Source: Enterococcus malodoratus ATCC 43197 (GTDB taxonomy: Bacteria > Bacillota > Bacilli > Lactobacillales > Enterococcaceae). From it: 64,000 nucleotides of DNA. Where the stretch lies: positions 558,001 through 622,000 of the forward strand of contig NZ_KE136483.1 of the NCBI RefSeq assembly GCF_000407185.1. The letters are read 5' to 3'. This document shows positions 57,360 through 64,000 of this stretch, one piece after another (position 1 is the stretch's first letter; each line of letters begins with the position of its first letter). Below the pieces are notes generated by a model that saw only the letters and a program-made list of their open reading frames with translations, was not told the DNA's origin and did not search any database. The translations under genes were made by a program, and so were the position numbers.

Positions 57360-57787
57360 TAGTTTTTCCTCCTATTTTTGGCGATTCGCCATCCTAAAAG
57401 AGCAATTGCGACAATCAGTACTCCAATGATGCTTAAGAATAGATTTCGTTGATCATTTGTTTGCAAATAGCGGGAAATACCAGAACTTGATATTTTACCG
57501 CTGTTGGAAGGTGAACCAGGAGAACCGTTAGAATAATTATTGCCTGACGTTCCTTTGCCTGTATCAGATTCCATTGTGGTACTTGAATCATTTGTGCTGT
57601 TCGTTGTTGTAGAACTATTGGTTGTTTGTGATTCGGAACTTGTACTGCTGGTAGAATTTTCCGTGTTGGCGGTACTGCTTTCAAAATAATATTGCACCTT
57701 GCCATCAGTGACGGTAGCTTCGGTTTGTGAAGAAAGAACAACGAAGAGCGACAGAAAACTCAAAAGGATTACAATCTGTTTCTTCAA
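57359..57787 (-). CDS. Small Ser/Thr-rich cell-wall protein with atypical sorting signal
   Basis: 142 residues. Signal peptide, short N-terminal strand, then a long Ser/Thr/Asn linker, and a C-terminal sorting-signal layout: YLQTND, hydrophobic helix (LFLSIIGVLIVAIALLGW) and basic tail KNRRKN. The usual LPQTG/E is replaced by YLQTND. First gene of the WxL operon, the position normally taken by the LPxTG protein. Confidence 0.85.
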   Translation of the reverse strand: MKKQIVILLSFLSLFVVLSSQTEATVTDGKVQYYFESSTANTENSTSSTSSESQTTNSSTTTNSTNDSSTTMESDTGKGTSGNNYSNGSPGSPSNSGKISSSGISRYLQTNDQRNLFLSIIGVLIVAIALLGWRIAKNRRKN

Positions 57788-58147
57788 TTGCCTCCTCCTT
57801 TCCCCGTCCTCAGCGGAACGTTTTCAAATTCAAAACAAAGCATTTCTTTCCTGCGCAGAAAAGAGTTTGAAGCTTATGTCGGCATTATATAGCGCTGTTA
57901 AAAAAAATTGCCATAAAATTGCTCACGCTTTCTTCACAGTTAAGCAAAACATTTTTCACATTTTCCAATTCCATGTTTAATGGGTAGAGAAGGCAATGGA
58001 ATACAGCGATCTTCAGCGGGAATAGGTGCTGTTTGCTCACCAAAAAAAGTTATTTTTTGTTCGTTTGAAATAGTGTTAATCTATTATTTTCTCGTGCTGG
58101 AAATTTTTGACAGGTTCAAAATAACGGAGAATGAAGGGGGAAGTAAA

Positions 58148-59523
58148 ATGAAGAAAACGCGGTCTCGTTTGCTTCAAAAAATCTGGATTACAGTATTCGC
58201 ATTTTTTCTTTTTCTAACAAGTTCTAATATTATAGTCAGTGCGGTTTCAATTGATTTATTTGCTAATACACAGGTGAATAACAATAGTGGGACCACGGCA
58301 GCGGCACCGTACTTAAATGTCAGTCAAAAACCAGTGACGTTTACCGTCAATGGGACTACAACGGGTGTTGGATTGATCAAGACCGGGAAAAAATATGCGT
58401 TGATCTCAGTTCCATCGCCGCTTTCAGGAAAAGTAACACCTAATGGGACAGCACCGTTACCACGACCGTCACAATCCCATTAGCGGATCTGCCGCTCTCA
58501 GGTGTTTTAGGTCTGCTGTCAACCTTAGTAACTACGATAACTACATTACTGCCATTAAATCCTTCGTTACAGGCGCCCTTGAATAGTCTCAATCAGGCGA
58601 TCAATAATTTGAAAAATGAAAACTATGGCAATCATAATCTGCCGATTGCGACAGAACAGCTATCGGCTACCTTGTTAGGAGTAAATATCAGTCAGGGATT
58701 ATTACCGATCTTAACTAGCACCTTATCCAATCGATTGACGGATTTGAAAAATATTCTTAATACACTGCCGCTTGGATTAATCGGTGCAATTCTCACATCT
58801 GTACTATCGAGTGTAGACGGTTTGATTACTTCTTTAGGTAATCCCAATTCAGTGATCAGTACAAATCTAGTTTCCGCATCGATCTTAGGTTCGACCAATG
58901 TCTCAATCCCGACATTTGTGACAAGTCCAGCGGGTTTGGCGCAAGATTATACGGCCGCGATTCGTGGCGGGATCGTACAGACAGACGATCTGACGATTCA
59001 ACTATTAAGCAACTTTGGCGGCAATACGAATATTTATTTCTCCGCTGGTTCCCTAGCTATGAAGAGTGAACTGCTGCCGGGCAACTTAAACTTTGGTACA
59101 CATCCAATCCAAACAAAGGCCGATGAAACCTGGAATGCATATGTTGGTGGAAACAGTGCCAATCCTCTGCAAACTGGGACGATTCGAATTGATGATACAC
59201 GTACTACGGCAAAGGCCTGGCAATTAAAAGTCGCACAATCAAATAACTGGACAAGCGGACAAAAGAACTTGTCTAATGCCAGACTTGATATTGCTTTAGG
59301 AGCCTTAAGCACCAATTTTCAAAACTATTCTTCGATCGCAAATCAAATGATCCATATGATACCAAATGAACAGCTAGTATTAGTGAATCTTTCCAATACG
59401 ACCGCCCCAGGTTATGTAGAGATGCCGTTAAATCAATTTCAACTTTTCGTTCCAAAAAACACACCGAAACAAATAGGAAATTATAAAACCACGTTGCAAT
59501 GGACGATTTCAAATACACCATAA
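58148..59523 (+). pseudogene. Second WxL-domain protein, frameshifted
   Basis: ATG 58148 follows a G-rich SD. Signal peptide and first ~105 residues are in one frame (to 58483); the rest (leucine-rich coiled region LLGLLSTLV..., WxL motif AWQLKV near the end and C-terminal YKTTLQWTISNTP) is in another. Restoring one base near 58452-58455 joins them as NGTATVTTTVTIP. It may be a real deletion, a sequencing error, or a phase-variable site. Divergent from the first WxL operon. Confidence 0.82.
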
Positions 59524-59535
59524 AACAAGCTTAAG

Positions 59536-59623
59536 AAAAAGCGCCTAGGAAATGAGGTGATCCTCAAAAGGTAGACTAAAAATCTGTCTTTTGGAGGTCG
59601 GTTCAAAACTAGGCGCTTTTTTT
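59536..59623 (+). terminator. Complex terminator-like hairpin after the WxL gene
   Basis: Outer stem AAAAAGCGCCTAG / CTAGGCGCTTTTTTT ends in a T-run. Inside are GAGG-TGAT-CCTC and a 10-bp stem AAAAGGTAGA / TCTGTCTTTT with a 7-nt loop. The inner CCTC can also pair with GAGG further on, so alternative folds exist. Confidence 0.75.
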
Positions 59624-59922
59624 GACGAACTTTGTGAAAGTTAATTACATTTGTTTTTCACTATGCTATCATAAATATAGGAGTTTACTGATTAAATTGG
59701 ATCAGTAACGAACGAAATACTTTGTGAATTAATTATTCTGAATCGCTAGAATTATCTCAATTGAATCACTCAATCCAAAGGAGCAAGTGGATAAGCAGGT
59801 CTTTTATTTTTCTTTTTTCGAGTATTTAGGGTCGTAGATTTGGTTGCTGGCATTGAAAACAAGTGGTCTCAAATGGATAATTAACATGAACGAGTCCGTT
59901 TGATCACAGGGGAGGTTTGTCT
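59624..59922 (+). promoter_or_regulatory. Control region of the rnf operon
   Basis: About 300 bp without a gene. Two TTTGTGAA motifs (about 59633 and 59722) resemble one half of a Rex or FNR-type site but lack clear second halves. TATCAT/ATAAAT near 59665 may be a -10. GGGGAGG is the rnfC SD. Nothing decisive is seen. Confidence 0.3.
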
Positions 59923-61248
59923 ATGGATACATTAACGAAAGCAATCGCAAAATTTAAAGGAGGTGTCAAAGTCCCTCATAATAAAAACACGGCAGAATTT
60001 GAAAGCGTTTTTATGGAGCCGCCTAAATTGGTTACCATTCCAATGCAGCAACATATTGGAGGGATCTGCAAACCAACGGTTAAGAAAGGGGACGTTGTCA
60101 CCGTCGGTCAAGTCATCGCTGATTCAGAAGCATTTGTTTCGGCACCGATTCATGCATCTGTTTCCGGCAAGGTGAAGGGGATCAAGCCTATCTTGCTGGC
60201 AAATGGTCAAACTTGCGATGCGATTCATATCGCAAGCGATGGCCTGCCGGTTGAATTTCCGGAACCAAGTCCGATCGAAATCCATTCAAAGGAAGACCTT
60301 TTGAAGGCCGCACGTGAAAGCGGGATCGTTGGGATCGGCGGGGCAGGTTTTCCGATGCACGTGAAATTGAATGTCAGCGAGGAGGCGCCGATCGATACCT
60401 TAGTGATTAATGGCGCGGAATGTGAACCCTTTATTACATCGGATTATCGAGAAAGTTTGGAGTATCCTGATCGAATTATTGCCGGGATGCAGGCTGTAAT
60501 GAAGCATTTGAATATCGCACATGGTGTTGTTGGGATCGAAAGCAATAAACCAAAAGGTCTGAGAAGACTGCGGGATCATCTAAATGAACTGGCAGATCTC
60601 GATCCGACGATCGATGTGATGGAGATTCCTTCGCTTTACCCGCAAGGAGCGGAAAAAATGCTGGTCTATGCGACAACTGGACGCAAGATTCCGCCAGGAA
60701 AATTACCGTCTGAAGTCGGCTGTTTGATTATGAATATCTCGACAATCTCGCTTTTGCAGCGGTATATCGAAATCGGCATGCCTTTAACGCATAAAAGGAT
60801 AACGGTAGACGGAAATATCGCTCAGCCGAAAAATGTGGTCGTTCCTGTAGGGACACCGATCGGAGATGTTATAAAATTCTGCGGCGGGTTGATTGATGAA
60901 CCGAGCAAGATAATTTTGGGCGGACCGATGATGGGAATCTCGCAATTTTCAACGGAGCTGCCGATCACGAAGCAGACGAACGCCATTACGATTTTATCAA
61001 AGGCGCAGCGTTTGCCGGAAGAATCGCCATGTATTCGCTGCGGTCGTTGTGTGGAAGCTTGTCCGATGTCCTTGCTGCCGGTCCAGATCGAACGCTGTAC
61101 ACGAAACAATGATGTCGCTGGTCTGCAGAAGCTAAATGTATCCGCTTGTATGGAATGCGGCTGCTGCGCCTTCGTCTGTCCTGCTGGCCGCCGACTGGTT
61201 CAGTCCATGAAACGAGCAAAACAGTTAGAAAGGGAGGCTGCCAAATGA
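59923..61248 (+). CDS. rnfC: Rnf complex subunit RnfC
   Basis: 441 residues from ATG 59923, seven bases after GGGGAGG. The NADH/FMN-binding core (GIGGAGFPMHVKL, NGAECEPFITSDYRE, YPQGAEKMLV) precedes two 4Fe-4S motifs: CIRCGRCVEACP and CMECGCCAFVCP. It is the cytoplasmic NAD-side subunit of the ion-pumping ferredoxin:NAD oxidoreductase. Overlaps rnfD by 4 bases. Confidence 0.95.
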   Translation: MDTLTKAIAKFKGGVKVPHNKNTAEFESVFMEPPKLVTIPMQQHIGGICKPTVKKGDVVTVGQVIADSEAFVSAPIHASVSGKVKGIKPILLANGQTCDAIHIASDGLPVEFPEPSPIEIHSKEDLLKAARESGIVGIGGAGFPMHVKLNVSEEAPIDTLVINGAECEPFITSDYRESLEYPDRIIAGMQAVMKHLNIAHGVVGIESNKPKGLRRLRDHLNELADLDPTIDVMEIPSLYPQGAEKMLVYATTGRKIPPGKLPSEVGCLIMNISTISLLQRYIEIGMPLTHKRITVDGNIAQPKNVVVPVGTPIGDVIKFCGGLIDEPSKIILGGPMMGISQFSTELPITKQTNAITILSKAQRLPEESPCIRCGRCVEACPMSLLPVQIERCTRNNDVAGLQKLNVSACMECGCCAFVCPAGRRLVQSMKRAKQLEREAAK

Positions 61249-62186
61249 ACAAATTACCTGTTTCCATCTCGCCGCATCTCCATTGCGGCCGCAGCAGCCG
61301 GAGTATCATGCTGGATGTGATCATCGCGTTGGTTCCGGCAATCATTGCTTCTACTATTATATTTGGTTTTCGTGCTCTTATCTTGATCATTGTTACTGTG
61401 GCCGCATGTGTCATCAGCGAGTATTTAACAAGAAAAATTTTAAAACGGCCAGACTCGATCCATAATTTGACGGCTGTTGTTACAGGGATTTTACTAGCCT
61501 TGAATCTGCCGGTTACATTGCCTTTTTGGATGGCTATTTTAGGCGGTGTGATCGCCATTGTGATCGTGAAGGAGTTTTTCGGCGGTGTCGGTCAAAATTT
61601 CGTCAATCCGGCGATTACGGCCCGTATTATTCTGATGATGTCCTTTGCGTCTCAAATGAGTACTTGGCAGCCGCCGCTAAACTATTATATGTTTCGGCCG
61701 GATGTCATCTCTTCAGCCACTTATTTTTCAGCATCTCAAACAGGGCAAAAAATTCCTTCATTGCTAGATATGTTTTTAGGAATCAGAGCAGGTAGTTTAG
61801 GTGAAACATGCGCCTTGGCTTTGCTTCTCGGCGGCGTCTATTTAGTAGCCAGAAAGGTAATTTCACCGATCATTCCCCTTTGCTTTATCGGCACAGTGGT
61901 TCTCTTTTCCACCTTGTTGGGAGGCGATCCATTGTATCAAATGATGTCTGGCGGATTATTGCTGGGAGCGATTTTTATGGCGACCGACTATACGACATCT
62001 CCTATTACAAGAAATGGCAAGATTATTTTTGGGATTGGCTGTGGAATCATCACTGTTCTGATTCGTTTCTTTGCGGCACTGCCGGAAGGAGTTTCTTACG
62101 CCATTCTATTGATGAATATTCTTGTTCCTCATATTGAGAATTTGACGATTCCAAAGGTCTTTGGTGAGGGGGCGAAGGTGAAATGA
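61245..62186 (+). CDS. rnfD: Rnf complex subunit RnfD
   Basis: 313 residues, about eight membrane helices. ATG 61245 follows AAGGGAGG. NPAITARIIL and GSLGETCALALLLGG are family segments; the covalent-FMN Thr is probably in ISSATYF, where most relatives have SGAT. Overlaps rnfG by 4 bases. Confidence 0.94.
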   Translation: MNKLPVSISPHLHCGRSSRSIMLDVIIALVPAIIASTIIFGFRALILIIVTVAACVISEYLTRKILKRPDSIHNLTAVVTGILLALNLPVTLPFWMAILGGVIAIVIVKEFFGGVGQNFVNPAITARIILMMSFASQMSTWQPPLNYYMFRPDVISSATYFSASQTGQKIPSLLDMFLGIRAGSLGETCALALLLGGVYLVARKVISPIIPLCFIGTVVLFSTLLGGDPLYQMMSGGLLLGAIFMATDYTTSPITRNGKIIFGIGCGIITVLIRFFAALPEGVSYAILLMNILVPHIENLTIPKVFGEGAKVK

Positions 62187-62746
62187 GACGAGCCAGCTCC
62201 AAAGTTATTTTTACAGATGCCCTTTGCCTGTTTATTATTTGTTTGGTAATTACCTTTGCAGTTGCCGGGACACGCTCCGTGTTTAAAGAGCGCATCGCAA
62301 AACAGGAGTGGGATCAGACTCAAAGTGTGATGAGTCAGTTGATCAAGGCAGAAGATTTCAAAGAGGTCAAAGTATCCGGAGAAAATCAGGGCTATAAGGC
62401 ACTGGATTCATCGGGCAAGACATTAGGGTATCTTTTCGTGACTAAAGCCTATGGGTATGGCAGCGAGGTCAGTGTCATGAGTGCAGTCAAGGAAGGAAAA
62501 ATCGTCGGGGTAGATGTTTTGGATGCTTCGAACGAAACACCAGGACTCGGACAAAATGTTACGAAAAAGGATTTTGTTGACCAGTTTGCAGGTCTCAATG
62601 AATCATTAGAAGTTGTGAAGAATGACCCATCGGGCGAAAATCAGGTCGAAGCTGTTACCGGAGCCACCAAATCTTCCAATGCGGTTGCTGCGTCAGTCAA
62701 AGAAGCACTTGTCCTATTTGAACAAGTTGCTAAATCAGAGAAATAA
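62183..62746 (+). CDS. rnfG: Rnf complex subunit RnfG
   Basis: 187 residues. One N-terminal membrane helix, then the FMN-binding domain. The covalent flavin site is TGATKSS near the C-terminus. NETPGLGQN matches the family. Confidence 0.94.
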   Translation: MRRASSKVIFTDALCLFIICLVITFAVAGTRSVFKERIAKQEWDQTQSVMSQLIKAEDFKEVKVSGENQGYKALDSSGKTLGYLFVTKAYGYGSEVSVMSAVKEGKIVGVDVLDASNETPGLGQNVTKKDFVDQFAGLNESLEVVKNDPSGENQVEAVTGATKSSNAVAASVKEALVLFEQVAKSEK

Positions 62747-62759
62747 GGGGGGAGAAGAG

Positions 62760-63437
62760 ATGGAAAAAGAAAAAGCATCGCGCATTTTCAGCAAGGGAAT
62801 AATCACCGAAAACCCGGTTCTGCGGTTAACTCTGGGGACTTGTCCTACTTTGGCGGTAACTACTTCTGCCTTGAATGGACTAGGGATGGGGATTGCTGCG
62901 ACAGTAGTGCTCTTAGGTTCCAATGTCATGATCTCCCTTCTGCGGAAAGTGATTCCTGATCGAGTCAGAATTCCGGCGTTTATCACTATCATCGCTGGGT
63001 TTGTAACAGTCGTTCAATTAGTTGTGAAGGCTTTAGCACCAGCGCTAGATGCGACATTAGGGATCTACTTGCCGTTGATCGTGGTGAATTGTATCATTCT
63101 TGGCCGAGCGGAGGCCTATGCCAAGGATCATACAGTTCTTCATTCAGCCTTAGACGGACTAGGGATGGGTGTCGGTTTCACGATGACGCTGCTCTGTATG
63201 GGAGGGATTCGCGAGCTGTTGGGAAGCGGTACGTTTTTAGGTTTTCCAATAACAGCAGGTGTGATTCCGCCAATGACAATCATGCTGTTGCCGCCAGGAG
63301 GCTTCTTTATCTTTGGGATGCTGGTCATGCTGGCCAATAAATTAAGCGACCGCAAAACTAAGGAAATTGATTGTAACGCTTGTCCGATTGCGGAAGCCTG
63401 TACGATCGTCTGTGATGAAAAGGCGGGTGATCAGTAA
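62760..63437 (+). CDS. rnfE: Rnf complex subunit RnfE
   Basis: 225 residues from ATG 62760 after AAGGGGGGAG. Six membrane helices. LGTCPTLAVT and VNCIILGRAEA carry the Cys pair that, with RnfA, holds the membrane 2Fe-2S cluster. A Cys-rich tail (CNACPIAEAC) follows. Stop overlaps the rnfA start (TAATG). Confidence 0.94.
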   Translation: MEKEKASRIFSKGIITENPVLRLTLGTCPTLAVTTSALNGLGMGIAATVVLLGSNVMISLLRKVIPDRVRIPAFITIIAGFVTVVQLVVKALAPALDATLGIYLPLIVVNCIILGRAEAYAKDHTVLHSALDGLGMGVGFTMTLLCMGGIRELLGSGTFLGFPITAGVIPPMTIMLLPPGGFFIFGMLVMLANKLSDRKTKEIDCNACPIAEACTIVCDEKAGDQ

Positions 63438-64000
63438 TGCAGATTTTTGTAACTATTTTAGTTGCTGGTATTTTAACGGATAATTTTGTTTTATCTCAGT
63501 TTTTAGGTATTTGTCCGTTCCTGGGAGTATCAAAAAAATTGGATACGGCAGTCGGAATGTCGCTGGCAGTTACATTTGTAATGGTATTGGCAACCTTGGT
63601 GACTTATCCGATCTATGATTCGCTGCTGGTGCCGTTAGGTTTGGATTACTTGCAGACAATCGTCTTCATTCTGACGATTGCGGCCTTGGTACAGTTGGTG
63701 GAGGTTGTCATGAAACGCTATATGACACCACTATATAATGCTTTAGGTATTTATTTGCCGTTGATCACCACAAATTGTGCGGTATTAGGTGTAACGATTT
63801 TAAATTTTTCAAAAAACTATTCCTTTATGCAATCAATGGTCAATTCATTCGCGGCGGGGATCGGATTTCTATTAGCGATGGTAATTTTCGCCGGCGTACG
63901 TGGGCGCTTAGAGGGTAATGATATTCCTGAGTCGCTCCAAGGATTGCCGATTACGTTGATCGCTGCAGCAATTGTTTCATTATCGTTTCTAGGTTTTGCC
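63437..64000 (+). CDS. rnfA: Rnf complex subunit RnfA (3' truncated by window)
   Basis: 188 codons are present and the frame is open at the window end; the family length is ~190-195, so only a few residues are missing. Cys motifs GICPFLGVS and TTNCAVLG match the cluster-binding sites. rnfB, the ferredoxin-side subunit, is expected next but lies outside. Confidence 0.93.
   Translation, partial: MQIFVTILVAGILTDNFVLSQFLGICPFLGVSKKLDTAVGMSLAVTFVMVLATLVTYPIYDSLLVPLGLDYLQTIVFILTIAALVQLVEVVMKRYMTPLYNALGIYLPLITTNCAVLGVTILNFSKNYSFMQSMVNSFAAGIGFLLAMVIFAGVRGRLEGNDIPESLQGLPITLIAAAIVSLSFLGFA

Noticed and set aside
57980-58147. N-terminal extension of the second WxL protein
   Set aside because: The frame is open, but the signal peptide starts at ATG 58148 with its own SD.
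59541-59616. tRNA-like gene, because of a 7-bp acceptor-like GCGCCTA/TAGGCGC stem and a 7-nt loop
   Set aside because: D and T arms do not form and the inner stem is 10 bp; the T-run fits a terminator.
59624-59922. Rex operator upstream of rnfC
   Set aside because: TTGTGAA half-sites are present twice but neither has a convincing TTCACAA partner at the right distance.

Overview
The window looks like the chromosome of an Enterococcus-type low-GC Gram-positive (Lactobacillales). Supporting signs are strong Shine-Dalgarno sites, a tRNA-Thr, a Met T-box, the gene order tdk-prfA-prmC-ywlC-glyA-upp, the Firmicute suf order C-D-S-U-B, and a WxL / DUF916 cell-surface cluster. Species is not assigned.

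Region by region. 1-25.7 kb is mostly core: a hypothetical Lys-rich protein, a YfcC transporter, tdk-prfA-prmC, ywlC, glyA, upp, a tRNA-Thr(CGU), a DUF1361 protein, rodA with an ArsC/Spx-like and a GcvH-like gene, a T-box-controlled metNIQ operon, a catabolite-controlled PTS operon with a class II aldolase and a DeoR regulator, a GFA-family protein and the suf operon. A dispersed leader hairpin with compensatory base changes lies just upstream of prfA, upp and (twice) sufB.

25.65-37.2 kb is an AT-rich integrated element at the 3' end of sufB. It carries a tyrosine integrase, a double-HTH repressor, an Xis-like HTH protein, a replication-initiator-like protein with a repeat-rich linker, a MobC-like protein with a 20-bp palindrome (possible oriT) but no relaxase, and a cargo of a divergent membrane protein / XRE pair plus a three-gene conflict-system candidate. 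That candidate consists of a PD-(D/E)xK-type effector, a small middle protein and an SMC/RecN-like ABC ATPase, and resembles the predicted ABC-three-component (ABC-3C) systems. An IS256-family element (33202-34537, 8-bp target duplication) splits the middle gene; removing it with one duplication copy restores a single reading frame. A second, synonymously diverged copy of the last sufB codons at 37192 marks the far end of the element.

37.4-55.5 kb is accessory and regulatory: a BspA-like/InlB-repeat surface protein, tandem SDR genes (the second frameshifted) with an Old Yellow Enzyme, LytTR-DUF3021, a DUF6440-ABC exporter cluster with three shared operators, a probable structured ncRNA (about 47165-47470), DUF3267, a small unlisted membrane protein, GNAT, YdeI, M23, TetR, VOC, AraC and a PadR/MATE divergent pair with two matching operators.

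55.5-59.5 kb encodes the WxL surface complex (DUF916 protein, WxL protein, a protein with an atypical sorting signal) and a divergent, frameshifted second WxL protein. 59.9-64 kb is an Rnf operon (rnfC-D-G-E-A, cut by the window end), a membrane ferredoxin:NAD oxidoreductase that is notable in a lactic acid bacterium.

No CRISPR array or rRNA was seen. All calls rest on reading the sequence and recalling family motifs; no searches or folding programs were run.
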